Source: Rhizobium nepotum 39/7
GTDB lineage: Bacteria; Pseudomonadota; Alphaproteobacteria; Rhizobiales; Rhizobiaceae
Direction of reading: 5' to 3'
NCBI RefSeq assembly: GCF_000949865.1
Contig: NZ_JWJH01000028.1
Span: 1-33,974, forward strand
Length of the DNA: 33,974 nucleotides
The position numbers were made by a program, and so were the translations under genes. This document shows, piece after piece, positions 25,009 through 33,504 of the stretch (its first letter is position 1; each line of letters begins with the position of its first letter). Under the pieces are notes generated by a model. The model was not told the origin of the DNA and did not search any database. It worked only from the letters and a program-made list of their open reading frames with translations.

Positions 25009-25317
25009 TCATATCCCGGATCCGTCGAGCTCGCGATCGTCGTCTCCTTCCCAAGGGGAGGGCCTTGCGAAACTATCGGCGTTGGCTGAAGGTATTGGCA
25101 TCCAACACTTCAATTCTGGCTCAGCGTATTCAATGATCCGCCCCGGCGTCGAGTCGGAGGCGCGCCATCCTTCTGACCCGAACCGGTCGCCATTCGACCA
25201 GTATGCGAGGTCTACCTGGGCTGGCCCTTGTTCTGACGAACGGATCGTTACGAGGATCCGATTTCCGTTTTTCGGCGCGGTTGCCATGTGACGCCATCGG
25301 TTTTGCTCGTCCATCAT
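25009..25317 (-). CDS. Small conserved protein (DUF551-like)
   Basis: This 102-residue protein starts at ATG 25317 (or the adjacent ATG 25314) after GGGAGGGA. It begins WRHMATAPKNGNRILVTIRS, with a later EYAEPELKCWMPIPSA, resembling the W..I.TAP.DG...L small proteins frequent in rhizobia. Function is unknown. It stands alone, minus strand, in a decayed region. Its intact frame and clear ribosome site argue for a real gene, but it could be a phage- or island-derived cargo gene. Confidence 0.6.
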   Translation of the reverse strand: MMDEQNRWRHMATAPKNGNRILVTIRSSEQGPAQVDLAYWSNGDRFGSEGWRASDSTPGRIIEYAEPELKCWMPIPSANADSFARPSPWEGDDDRELDGSGI

Positions 25318-25511
25318 CTTCGTCCCTCCCAGTGGCTGCAAGTGCCAGCTCGCCATGAAAAAAGGATCGAGTCAAACCTTGCGCAACCCCTTTATTGATT
25401 TCTCCCGTTTTCGACGAGATACGACGATCCGTTTGTGGACGGCCTAGCGCCTGCCGCTAGGCCGTCCCTGAACAGAAGTAAGGTGGCCATCGACCACCTC
25501 GGCTGCACCTA
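25318..25511. repeat. Non-coding stretch with a perfect 13-bp hairpin at 25437-25467
   Basis: GGACGGCCTAGCG (25437-25449) and CGCTAGGCCGTCC (25455-25467) form a perfect 13-bp stem with a five-base loop. No T-run follows on either strand, so it is not a simple terminator. Its outer bases TGGACGGCCT also open the left inverted repeat of the IS1111 element 2.7 kb away. It could be a REP-type palindrome or IS-related. Nothing else is seen in this stretch. Confidence 0.55.
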
Positions 25512-25700
25512 TCAAGGATAGGCGGTCGCGCCGTCCTGCTTGCGGGTGACCTTGCGCTCCCAGTGAATATAGTCCTCGTTCTGTGGCGCTTTTTCATCGA
25601 CCTTCAGGCCCCAGCCCGGCCGGTCCGGGCGAAATTCGCTTTCGAGTTAGTCCATCTCGAAGAATATGAAGACCGGCTGTTCTCCGGCGGAGGCCCCACC
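25512..25700 (-). pseudogene. Enolase-superfamily (mandelate racemase/dehydratase type) C-terminal remnant
   Basis: The minus-strand frame ending at the TGA 25512-25514 reads FRPDRPGWGLKVDEKAPQNE and then DYIHWERKVTRKQDG, a typical C terminus of mandelate racemase/muconate lactonizing enzyme-type sugar-acid dehydratases. A TAA at 25647-25649 interrupts the same frame, which continues upstream with PVFIFFEMD. The barrel with its catalytic residues is absent. The bases from 25700 to 25911 hold no other recognisable gene. Confidence 0.55.
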
Positions 25701-25911
25701 CATGGCGATCGCGCGAGTATTGGTAACCCGGCGGCGACTGTCGGCTGTTTAAGCCAACTCCGCATGTGCCGCCGCCTCGATCTGTGCCGTTGCATGGCCA
25801 GGCTGCTCTCCTGAATAGCCTCCTGCGGATAGCTTCGCGACATGCTCGACTTGCCGCATGAAGTATTGTTAGGTGAGGCATTGTGAGGGGTTAATGTGTC
25901 GGAGGGGCCGC

Positions 25912-27309
25912 ATGAGACTCAGGAATCAGATTGTCGCATTGGCCATCGGACCGCTTGTTCTAGCTATTATCGTCATCACCGCACTTATCACCTGGCAGTC
26001 AATGACGCTGGCGCGGACCAGCATCGACGCTTTCGAACGAAACATGCTCGCGGCGAAGGAAGCAGAACTACTCAACCTCACCAATCTTGCGCTTTCCGCG
26101 ATCCGCTCGGTTTATGACAGGGCAGGGCCTGATGACGAAGCTGCAAAGGAGGAAGTCAAGCGCATCCTGACCGGCCTAGACTACGGCACGGACGGTTATT
26201 TTTTCGTCTATGACTATGACGGACTGAACGTGGTCCATCCCCGCCAGAATTTTCGCCCGGGCAATAACTGGCTGGATCTTCACGACCCCGATGGCAATCG
26301 TGTGATCTACGATCTGATAGTCAAGGCAAAAGAGGGAGGAGGTCTCGTCCAGTATAAGTGGGAGAAGCCTTCCACCAGAAAAATGGCCGACAAGCTTTCC
26401 TTTGCCGCAGGACTCGACAAATGGCGCTGGATGATCGGCACCGGCGTTTATCTGGATGATGTTTTTACTGCTACGGCAGCTGCGAAAGAGGAATTACGCC
26501 ACTCTATCACATGGAATTTCCTGATCGTCGCGCTGTTTGCTGTTCCTGCCGTATTGCTGGTGTTTGCCACCTGTATGCTGCTCAATCTGCGCCAGCAACG
26601 GCTGGCCGACGGGCGGCTCAAGGAATTGATGCAGAGGATCATCGATACTCAGGAGGAAGAGCGCCTGCGTATTGCCCGGGAACTGCATGACGGCATTTCC
26701 CAGAACCTCGTTGGCGTGCGCTTTGCGATCGATCTTGCGCGACGCAAGGTGACGCCGGACAATATTGGCGCTGTCGAGGCGATCGGCAAAGGTGCTGCGG
26801 CTTTGAACGAAGCGATCAAGGAGGTACGCCGTATCTCCCATGATCTCCGTCCCCGCGTTCTCGACGACCTTGGACTGACGGCCGCTCTGGAATCGCTGAT
26901 TTCGAGTTTTTCCGAACGGACCGGCATCACGGCGACACTCGAATCCGTTGCATTCAAGAATATGCTCGTTCCCGAGGCGCGCGTTGCCCTTTATCGTGTT
27001 GCACAGGAGGCGCTGACCAATATCGAGCGTCATGCGGATGCCACGCGGGTTACTATCAGGTTTTCCAGCCGCGATGAACGGGTGCAGATGGATGTTGCCG
27101 ACAACGGCCGTGGATTTCCAGCCGTTCGGACGGAGGCCGGGGCGCCGGCCAACAAGGGGCTGGGCTTGAGAAACATGCAGGAGCGTATGACCCATTTCGG
27201 TGGCAGGCTGGATGTCGAAAGCTCCGTCAAGGGGACTGTTCTGCGCGCGGTCCTGCCGATTACCGCAATGAAGGACCACGAGAACGGAATACGGGAGGCC
27301 GCCGAGTGA
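25912..27309 (+). CDS. Cache-domain sensor histidine kinase (NarL/LuxR-partner type)
   Basis: This 465-residue membrane kinase starts at ATG 25912 after GGAGGGG. One transmembrane helix (about 7-29, VALAIGPLVLAIIVITALI) precedes a periplasmic Cache sensor (about 35-185, with YGTDGYFFVYDYDGLNVVHP), and a second helix lies near 205-225. The HisKA_3 dimerisation domain carries RELHDGISQN with His259 as the phosphorylated residue. The ATPase has EALTNIERHA, DNGRGF and GLGLRNMQERM. Its stop overlaps the regulator's GTG start by four bases. Such Cache kinases often sense organic acids, and the TRAP transporter that faces it is a likely target. Confidence 0.92.
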   Translation: MRLRNQIVALAIGPLVLAIIVITALITWQSMTLARTSIDAFERNMLAAKEAELLNLTNLALSAIRSVYDRAGPDDEAAKEEVKRILTGLDYGTDGYFFVYDYDGLNVVHPRQNFRPGNNWLDLHDPDGNRVIYDLIVKAKEGGGLVQYKWEKPSTRKMADKLSFAAGLDKWRWMIGTGVYLDDVFTATAAAKEELRHSITWNFLIVALFAVPAVLLVFATCMLLNLRQQRLADGRLKELMQRIIDTQEEERLRIARELHDGISQNLVGVRFAIDLARRKVTPDNIGAVEAIGKGAAALNEAIKEVRRISHDLRPRVLDDLGLTAALESLISSFSERTGITATLESVAFKNMLVPEARVALYRVAQEALTNIERHADATRVTIRFSSRDERVQMDVADNGRGFPAVRTEAGAPANKGLGLRNMQERMTHFGGRLDVESSVKGTVLRAVLPITAMKDHENGIREAAE

Positions 27310-27938
27310 TCCCTCATCCGATCCGTGTCCTGCTGATCGACAATCACCCCCTGGTGCTGGAAGGGCTGAAGGCTGTGCTGGAGACTTATGACCATATCGC
27401 CGTCGTAGGAACCGCAGTATCAGCCATGGCCGGTCTCGAAGCGGCCGTCACCACGCGGCCCCATGTGGTGCTGATGGATATCAACATGCCACAGATTAAC
27501 GGCATCGATGCGCTGGAACTGTTCAAGGAAAAACAGCTTTCCAGCCGGGTGCTGATGCTGTCGATGCATGATAGCCGGGAATACATATCTACATCAGTAA
27601 TGTATGGCGCGGCGGGCTATATCCTCAAGGACGTAGAGACGGAAGAAATAGTTGCCGCAATCGATGCCGTAGCTGGCGGTGGAACCTATTTTTCCTCAGG
27701 CGTTCGTGACGTGCTGATGGAGGGTTCGTCCGGCAGGCTCAAGGCGCTGACGACACGTGAGCAGGACGTGCTGCTGCTGATCGCACGGGGAAAAAGCAAC
27801 CGCGATGCCGCTGCGGCGTTGGACATTGCCGAGCGGACAATGGAAACCCATCGCAAGAACATCAAGAGGAAACTGGACATAGCGACCACTGCCGGTCTCA
27901 TCCGCTACGCGATAGATAACGGGCTGATCAAGGAATAG
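27306..27938 (+). CDS. LuxR/NarL-type response regulator
   Basis: This 210-residue regulator has a receiver domain with acidic Asp12, phosphoacceptor Asp58 in VVLMDINMP and Lys108 in GYILKDV, then a LuxR helix-turn-helix starting LTTREQDVLLLIARGKSNRD. The GTG start overlaps the kinase stop (GTGA), so the pair is translationally coupled. It should be phosphorylated by the kinase and activate or repress a nearby promoter, probably that of the TRAP operon, whose last gene ends 60 bases away on the other strand. Confidence 0.93.
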   Translation: MIPHPIRVLLIDNHPLVLEGLKAVLETYDHIAVVGTAVSAMAGLEAAVTTRPHVVLMDINMPQINGIDALELFKEKQLSSRVLMLSMHDSREYISTSVMYGAAGYILKDVETEEIVAAIDAVAGGGTYFSSGVRDVLMEGSSGRLKALTTREQDVLLLIARGKSNRDAAAALDIAERTMETHRKNIKRKLDIATTAGLIRYAIDNGLIKE

Positions 27939-27949
27939 TCAGCGTCGAA

Positions 27950-27977
27950 GCACCCCGGAGGTCGCCATCCGAGGTGC
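27950..27977. terminator. Possible bidirectional terminator between convergent units
   Basis: GCACC-C-CGGA pairs with TCCG-A-GGTGC around a loop of eight bases, lying between the stop of the response regulator (27938) and the end of the TRAP binding-protein gene (27998). It lacks a T-run, so it is a weak candidate. Confidence 0.35.
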
Positions 27978-27997
27978 CGCGATATTATAAAGTCGGC

Positions 27998-29110
27998 TTA
28001 TTTTCCAGCGCTCTGCATGGCATAGCCGTAACTGTCGTAGGTATATTCGGCGACACGGAACCATTCGTAGCTCTCGTCGCGGAATTTCTTCCAGCCGGGA
28101 TAGATCTTGGCCCACGCCGGGTGCTTCTGGGTATATTCGTCGTAGAGCTCGAAAGTCGCCTTGTAGGCGGCATCGAGCACGTCGCGGGGCAACGGACGAA
28201 GCTGGGTGCCCTTGGAAACCAGCGAGCGGATAGCATCCTTGTTCTTTACATCGTAGAGCGCCTGCATGTTGATGTTGGCGGCCTTGCAGGCGGTGTCGAG
28301 CGCTGCCTTGTATTCGTCCGGCAGGGCCGCGTATTGATCCTTGTTGATGAAGAAGTGGATCGTCAGGCCGCCTTCCCAGAAGGCCGGATAGTAATAGTAG
28401 GGTGCGATCTGGTAGAAACCGAGCTTCTCGTCGTCGTAGGGGCCGACCCACTCTGCCGCATCTATGGTGCCACGCTCAAGGGCCGGATAGATGTCGCCGC
28501 CGGGAAGCTGCTGTGGCACGGCGCCAAGCTTGGCAAGCACCTGTCCCGCAACGCCGGCGATGCGCATCTTGAGGCCCTTGATGTCCTCGATGCTATTGAT
28601 TTCCTTGCGATACCAGCCGCCCATCTGGGCGCCCGTGGCTCCACCGGGAATGCCGATGACACCGTAGTCGGAAAGGAATTCATTGTAGGCTTCGTTGCCG
28701 CCGCCGTGATAAAGCCAGGCATTCTGCTGGCGGGCGTTCAGGCCGAACGGGATGGTGGAGCCAATGGCGAACGTCGGATCTTTCCCCGTGAAATAATAGC
28801 CGCAGGTATGGGAAATTTCGACGGTATTGGCTTTTACGGCGTCGATGGCCTGGGCTCCGGGAACGATTTCGCCGGCCTGAAACACCTGGATTTCGAACTT
28901 GCCGCCTGTGATTGCCTTCAGCGCATTCGCCATGACCACGGCGCCGCCGTAGATTGTGTCGAGATTGTTGGGAAAGCCCGAGGTGAGACGCCAGCGAACG
29001 TTTGGCAAGGACTGAGCTATGGCCGGCGTGGCGAGCGTCGAAGCGGCCGCAGCCGCCCCGGCAAGCACGCCGCCAGACAAGAAGTGTCTGCGGTCCAGAT
29101 TGTTTTTCAT
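27998..29110 (-). CDS. dctP: TRAP transporter substrate-binding protein (DctP/TakP-like)
   Basis: This 370-residue binding protein begins at ATG 29110 after AGGAGG and carries a twin-arginine-type signal, MKNNLDRRHFLSGGVLAGAA. The mature part has VRWRLTSGFPNNLDTIYGG, VFQAGEIVPGAQAIDAVKAN and GWYRKEINSIEDIKGLKMRI, as in TRAP family proteins that bind 2-oxo acids (TakP type). It is the last of three genes, dctQ-dctM-dctP, on the minus strand. It delivers ligand to the membrane subunits for sodium-driven uptake. The ligand class is inferred; lactate or another carboxylate is possible. Confidence 0.88.
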   Translation of the reverse strand: MKNNLDRRHFLSGGVLAGAAAAASTLATPAIAQSLPNVRWRLTSGFPNNLDTIYGGAVVMANALKAITGGKFEIQVFQAGEIVPGAQAIDAVKANTVEISHTCGYYFTGKDPTFAIGSTIPFGLNARQQNAWLYHGGGNEAYNEFLSDYGVIGIPGGATGAQMGGWYRKEINSIEDIKGLKMRIAGVAGQVLAKLGAVPQQLPGGDIYPALERGTIDAAEWVGPYDDEKLGFYQIAPYYYYPAFWEGGLTIHFFINKDQYAALPDEYKAALDTACKAANINMQALYDVKNKDAIRSLVSKGTQLRPLPRDVLDAAYKATFELYDEYTQKHPAWAKIYPGWKKFRDESYEWFRVAEYTYDSYGYAMQSAGK

Positions 29111-29191
29111 TAGATTACCTCCTCCTATGAAGTGACCGACGCCTGGCGCATCGACGGGTTGCGGCGGGCACATGTGGCACCCGTCCGATTG

Positions 29192-30697
29192 TTAGGGGTT
29201 GCTCGGCTTGCCAAAGCTTGGTGCGTTGCCGCCGGGGGCGAGGAACGGATTGGCGAAAGGATCGGCATCGCTGCCTGCGCCGGGCATCGGTACATTGATA
29301 TGAACGGCCGAGGGATCGGCCACCTTGGCGCCCGACTTGTAGTGCATCACTATTCCGGGGAAGGCGATGATGATGATGACCATGGCGAGCTGGATGAAAA
29401 GATACGGAATGGCGCCGAGATAAATCTGGGTCGAGGTGACCGGCTGGATCGTCTGGCCGGTGATCCGGTCCTTGTAGGCGCGTGTTGGCGCCACCGACCT
29501 CAGGAAGAACAGCGAAAAACCGAACGGCGGATGCATGAACGATGTCTGCATATTGACCGCCAGCATGACGCCGAACCAGATCAGGTCGATGCCGAGAGCA
29601 TCGGCGACCGGGGCCAGCAGGGGGATGATGATGAAGGCCAATTCGAAATAATCGAGGAAAAACGCCAGGAAGAAGACCAGCAGGTTGGCGACGATCAGGA
29701 AGCCGATTTCGCCGCCGGGGATCGATGTCATCAGATGCTCGACCCAGACGTGGCCGTTCACACCGTAGAAGGTCAAAGAGAACACGCGGGCACCAAGCAG
29801 GATCAGCAGCACGAAAGACGAAAGTTTTGCGGTTGCATGAAGCGACTGCTGGATCAGGCCGAAATTCAATCTGCGGTTGGCGAGCGCGAGTGCAAGCGCG
29901 CCCACCGCACCCATGGCGCCGCCTTCCGTTGGTGTGGCGATCCCGAGGAAGATCGTGCCGAGTACGAGGAATATCAGCACAAGTGGCGGCACAAGCGAGG
30001 TGATGACCTTGAACAGCAGCCTGGTGCCACGCAGGGTGCGTGCTTCCAAAGGCAAGGCCGGGACTTTCGTCGGGCTGATGATCGAGGTTATGATGATGTA
30101 GAGCGTATAAGCCGTTACCAGCATGAGACCCGGAACAAGCGCGCCCTTGTACATGTCGCCCACCGAGCGACCGAGCTGGTCGGCCAGCACGATCAACACG
30201 AGGCTGGGGGGAATGATCTGCGCCAGCGTGCCTGAGGCGGCGATCGTGCCTGCGGCGATTTTACGGTCGTAGCCGTAGCGCAGCATGATTGGCAGCGAGA
30301 TCAGGCCCATCGAGATAACCGAGGCGGCGACGACGCCCGTGGTTGCGGCCAGAATGGCCCCGACAAAGACAACGGCGAAGGCGATACCGCCGCGGACCGG
30401 ACCGAAGAGCTGTCCGATCGTATCCAGCAGATCTTCCGCCATGCCGCTCTTTTCAAGGATCAACCCCATGAAGGTGAAGAACGGTATGGCCAACAGTGTT
30501 TCATTGGACATCTGGCCGAATATGCGATCGGGAGTGGCCTGGAACAACGTTACCGGCAGCAGCCCGAGTTCAATTCCGATGAAACCGAAGACAAAGCCGA
30601 CAAAAGCCAGCGCGAAGGCCACCGGATAGCCGAACAGCAGCACGATGATGAGCGCCGCGAACATGATGGGCGCGAGATTTTCCGCAAGGAATGCCAT
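29192..30697 (-). CDS. dctM: TRAP transporter large permease (DctM)
   Basis: This 501-residue membrane protein has about twelve hydrophobic helices, with LLAIPFFTFMGLILEKSGMA, GVVAASVISMGLISLPIMLR and SGTLAQIIPPSLVLIVLADQ, hallmarks of the TRAP large subunit. An 18-base gap separates it from dctQ. Its C-terminal tail is longer and Pro/Gly-rich, seen in the large TRAP subunits of the 2-oxo-acid type. It carries the sodium-coupled transport step in the inner membrane. Confidence 0.92.
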   Translation of the reverse strand: MAFLAENLAPIMFAALIIVLLFGYPVAFALAFVGFVFGFIGIELGLLPVTLFQATPDRIFGQMSNETLLAIPFFTFMGLILEKSGMAEDLLDTIGQLFGPVRGGIAFAVVFVGAILAATTGVVAASVISMGLISLPIMLRYGYDRKIAAGTIAASGTLAQIIPPSLVLIVLADQLGRSVGDMYKGALVPGLMLVTAYTLYIIITSIISPTKVPALPLEARTLRGTRLLFKVITSLVPPLVLIFLVLGTIFLGIATPTEGGAMGAVGALALALANRRLNFGLIQQSLHATAKLSSFVLLILLGARVFSLTFYGVNGHVWVEHLMTSIPGGEIGFLIVANLLVFFLAFFLDYFELAFIIIPLLAPVADALGIDLIWFGVMLAVNMQTSFMHPPFGFSLFFLRSVAPTRAYKDRITGQTIQPVTSTQIYLGAIPYLFIQLAMVIIIIAFPGIVMHYKSGAKVADPSAVHINVPMPGAGSDADPFANPFLAPGGNAPSFGKPSNP

Positions 30698-30715
30698 AAT
30701 TGTTTCTTCCTTCGA

Positions 30716-31264
30716 TCAGAGCATTGCTGCCGCGGCATCAGCCGCTGCAACCGGATCGGGGATATCGCCGCGAAGGATTGCGACGCGTTTGATGAGTTCC
30801 GACACGCCCTGAATGGCAAGCAAGCTGAAGCCGATCGGTATCAGCGCCCAGACCGGCCATTGAATGAGGCCGCCCGTGTTGTTTGAAACTTCACCCGAGG
30901 CAAATTTCTGCAGGAACACCGGCCAGGAGAGATACACGGTGATGAGGCAGAAAGGCATGAGAAAGAAGATGGTCCCGAGGATATCGACCCACAACTGCCC
31001 CTTGCGCGGCAGGCCTCCGTAGATCAAATCGACCTTCACGTGCTCGTTGTTGAGGAGCGTGTAGGCGGCAGCGATCAAAAACACGGCAGAGAACAGATAC
31101 CACTGGGATTCAAGCCAGGCGTTGGAACTCATTGAGAACGCCTTGCGCATGGCGGCATTGATGGCGCTGATGAGAATGGCTGCAAGCAGCAGCCATGAAA
31201 TGCCTTTGCCAATTGCAGAATTGGCGGCATCAATGGCGCGCGAAAGCGCCAGCAAAAACTTCAT
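30716..31264 (-). CDS. dctQ: TRAP transporter small permease (DctQ)
   Basis: This 182-residue protein has four transmembrane segments, including GKGISWLLLAAILISAINAA and WPVWALIPIGFSLLAIQGVS. The segment HVKVDLIYGGLPRKGQLWVD between helices is typical of DctQ. It starts at ATG 31264 after GGGAGG and is the first gene of the dctQ-dctM-dctP unit. Confidence 0.9.
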   Translation of the reverse strand: MKFLLALSRAIDAANSAIGKGISWLLLAAILISAINAAMRKAFSMSSNAWLESQWYLFSAVFLIAAAYTLLNNEHVKVDLIYGGLPRKGQLWVDILGTIFFLMPFCLITVYLSWPVFLQKFASGEVSNNTGGLIQWPVWALIPIGFSLLAIQGVSELIKRVAILRGDIPDPVAAADAAAAML

Positions 31265-31513
31265 GATATCCTCCCCGGGCGCGGCCGCGTACTCCTCAAT
31301 ACACGTGTGGTCGCGCTAATTCGGGCAGAATATCAGTGGTGGATCTACGCTCAAGGGAGCGCAGGGGCCAATTTCTTCAGAAGTACCAAGAACTGGGTAT
31401 GCTGCTTCCAATTGAGGAAAGGGCTGCGTCGCAGCCAGGCGTCGCGTTCAAGGTCGGGCAGCCCAATAATGACGACGGTGATTTACCCACCTTCGTCATC
31501 AGCTCTGAAAACG
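31265..31513. other. Gap upstream of the TRAP operon
   Basis: This stretch should hold the TRAP promoter for the minus strand. A plus-strand reading ending at 31527 (VDLRSRERRGQFLQKYQ onward) overlaps the HipA remnant start in an ATG-TGA arrangement and could be the tail of its antitoxin gene, but no helix-turn-helix is visible. I see no clear -35/-10 pair. Confidence 0.3.
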
Positions 31514-31800
31514 ATGACGAAGCCTGAGTCTCCTCCTGATCCGAGATCCATCTCTTTGCTCGAGGTATTCCTGAACAATCTCAAGATTGGCACGATTGTC
31601 AGGACCCCTGGCGACTTCAACGCATTCAGCCTGGACGACAGTTACCGCGCAACCGGCGGGTTTCCCGTACTGAGCCTGTCCCTTCGCGCCGCAACTGGAT
31701 ATCTGCGCAAGACCGGAAACCCGTTCCTGGAACGCTACCGGCGTTCTTTGCAAACCTTCTTCCAGAGGACAAGTTGGGAGAAGCGATGGAAAACACCACG
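31514..31800 (+). pseudogene. HipA-type toxin kinase, N-terminal remnant
   Basis: From ATG 31514 the reading LEVFLNNLKIGTIVRTPGDF and then FPVLSLSLRAATGYLRKTG matches the HipA N-terminal domain. Near 31730 the frame shifts, and the neighbouring frame continues LPAFFANLLPEDKLGEAME, again a HipA hallmark. The sequence then ends against the 3' end of the epoxide hydrolase gene, so the kinase domain is missing. A former toxin-antitoxin pair was broken here. Confidence 0.6.
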
Positions 31801-31838
31801 TCGGCAGTGTTCGGGCGCGGACAAAGGTCGCGGGTTCT

Positions 31839-33011
31839 CTATTTCCTTGTCCAGTTCGTCGCGGGATCACGCCAAAGCCGGAACGAGGCTCTTATGTCTT
31901 CGGCGAGTGTCTGCGGTTGCTCCAGGGCGGCAAAATGCCCGCCCCGCGGCATTTCCGTCCATCGATCTACTTTGAGGGCGCGTTCAATCCAGGATCGAGG
32001 AGGAATGGGCAATTCCTTTGGAAAATGCGCTATCGCGAAAGGTACGTCGCTGGGGACTAGACCTTCAAATGCGAGAGGCGATTTCCGGTTCTCCTTGTAG
32101 AGGCGCAAAGACGCGTCGATGGTGTTGCCGAACCAGTAGAGGCATATGTTCGTCAGTAACCGATCAAGCGAAATGAGGTCTTCGAGCTTTCCATCATGAT
32201 CCGTCCAGCTTTCGAATTTCTCCAAAATCCAGGCAGCCAGTCCGATCGGGCTATCCGCAAGTGCGTAGGACAGCGTCTGCGGCTTTGTTGCCTGAAGGAG
32301 CGAGTACCCACCCTCTTCAGCGGCAAAAGCAGCGGCACGCTCATGGAACTCAGTCTCCTCCAGATTCAAGGCCGGGGTCCCTGGACCAAGCGGCGGGCGG
32401 AACCCGGCGGACACATAGTTCAGGTGAACACCGATGACATTTCTCGGATACAGCACGCCAAGCCACGTTGAGACGCCAGAGCCAATGTCACCGCCCTGGG
32501 CGAAGTATCGTTCGTAGCCAAGCATCTCCATGAGATCGTGCCAAAGTTCGGCGATGCGGCGGCTGTTAGTCCCGGGACCTTCCGGGGCCGAAGAAAAGCC
32601 GAACCCGGGCAGCGAAGGAACCACGACGTCAAATGCGTCGCGCGGATCGCCTCCATGACTAGCCGGGTCGGTCAAGTGTTCAACGAGCATCTCGAATTCG
32701 AGGAACGAACCTGGCCAGCCATGTGTCATAATAAGCGGAACGGGGGCAGGACCGCGTCCGAATTTGTGAAGAAAATGAACGGAATAGCCCTGGATGTCGG
32801 CCTTGAACTGGGGCAGTTGATTGAGGCGCGCTTCCTGCGCACGCCAATCAAACTCCTCACGCCAGTAGTCCATCAGCTTGCGCATGAACGGCAGGCCTGT
32901 TCCATCCTGTGAATCGATCTGAAAAATCGCTCCCGGAAGCCTGGAATACCGGAGCCGGCGCTTGAGATCGTCGATTTCTTCCTCGGGTATCTCGATCTTA
33001 AAGGGGCGCAC
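31839..33011 (-). CDS. Epoxide hydrolase (EHN-domain, EphB/microsomal type)
   Basis: This 390-residue alpha/beta hydrolase has the N-terminal EHN region (RPFKIEIPEEEIDDLKRRL), the oxyanion motif HGWPGS at 97-102, the nucleophile elbow QGGDIGSG with Asp175, and GGHFAALEQP with His359. Asp rather than Ser as nucleophile marks it as an epoxide hydrolase. GTG 33011 is used as start, with GGAG about nine bases before; no in-frame ATG is nearby. It would open an epoxide to a diol, possibly in breakdown of an aromatic or terpenoid substrate. It stands alone between remnants, and its substrate is unknown. Confidence 0.88.
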   Translation of the reverse strand: MRPFKIEIPEEEIDDLKRRLRYSRLPGAIFQIDSQDGTGLPFMRKLMDYWREEFDWRAQEARLNQLPQFKADIQGYSVHFLHKFGRGPAPVPLIMTHGWPGSFLEFEMLVEHLTDPASHGGDPRDAFDVVVPSLPGFGFSSAPEGPGTNSRRIAELWHDLMEMLGYERYFAQGGDIGSGVSTWLGVLYPRNVIGVHLNYVSAGFRPPLGPGTPALNLEETEFHERAAAFAAEEGGYSLLQATKPQTLSYALADSPIGLAAWILEKFESWTDHDGKLEDLISLDRLLTNICLYWFGNTIDASLRLYKENRKSPLAFEGLVPSDVPFAIAHFPKELPIPPRSWIERALKVDRWTEMPRGGHFAALEQPQTLAEDIRASFRLWRDPATNWTRK

Positions 33012-33095
33012 GGCTCATCTCCAATGGTGCGGCTCAACTGCAATTATCTGCCGCTCAAGAGTTTGTAGTTTACCCGGTTAGCCTGCGTTCCTGGT

Positions 33096-33430
33096 TCATC
33101 CAACGCGAGCTACGAGCACAGTGCTCGTGACGAGGTTAACCAGATGATCCGCCCTCGGCGCGAACGACGGCTGGTCGACCGCCCAGCCGAGAGCCGTCAT
33201 CCGCGCGAAGAGGTCGTCCCCGTTCATGTCGGGGCGTGCCGTGCCTTCTGCCTGGGCATTCGACAGGAGTCGTGCGCTCGTAGCGTGCACGGCCGCGCAC
33301 GATGCGTAAAGGGCTGAGGCCGGGTTTGTGTGGGCCGCTGCCATCATAGTGACAACGCCCCTATAGCTCTGGGCGAACTCCACCCATTTACGAATCCATA
33401 ACCCGCGCGCTACGTCAGCGCAATGCGACG
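33096..33430 (-). pseudogene. TetR-family regulator, C-terminal part only
   Basis: The minus-strand frame ending at 33096 reads LWIRKWVEFAQSYRGVVTMM, then ALYASCAAVHATSARLLSNA and ALGWAVDQPSFAPRADHLVN, characteristic of the C-terminal ligand-binding domain of SbtR-like TetR regulators. The frame stays open upstream to about 33440, but no N-terminal helix-turn-helix is recognisable before the SDR gene. A truncated gene is more likely than a short functional one. A GTG at 33383 could start a 95-codon product without a DNA-binding domain. Confidence 0.55.
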
Positions 33431-33504
33431 ATTCAAGCCCGACGCTTTCTGGATCAGCTCGAACGCCGGGACCACTGAAGTCTGCTGCCTGACCAAGAGA
33501 CCCT

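Noticed and set aside
27974..29113. 379-codon plus-strand frame opposite dctP
   Set aside because: Fully antisense to a binding-protein gene with signal peptide and ribosome site; no recognisable motif.
29132..30235. 367-codon plus-strand frame opposite the TRAP permease
   Set aside because: His/Gln/Asp/Arg-rich reading with no domain; antisense shadow of a twelve-helix membrane protein gene.
31336..31527. HipB-like antitoxin directly before the HipA remnant
   Set aside because: The ATG-TGA overlap fits a hipBA pair, but no helix-turn-helix can be read, so I do not call it a gene.
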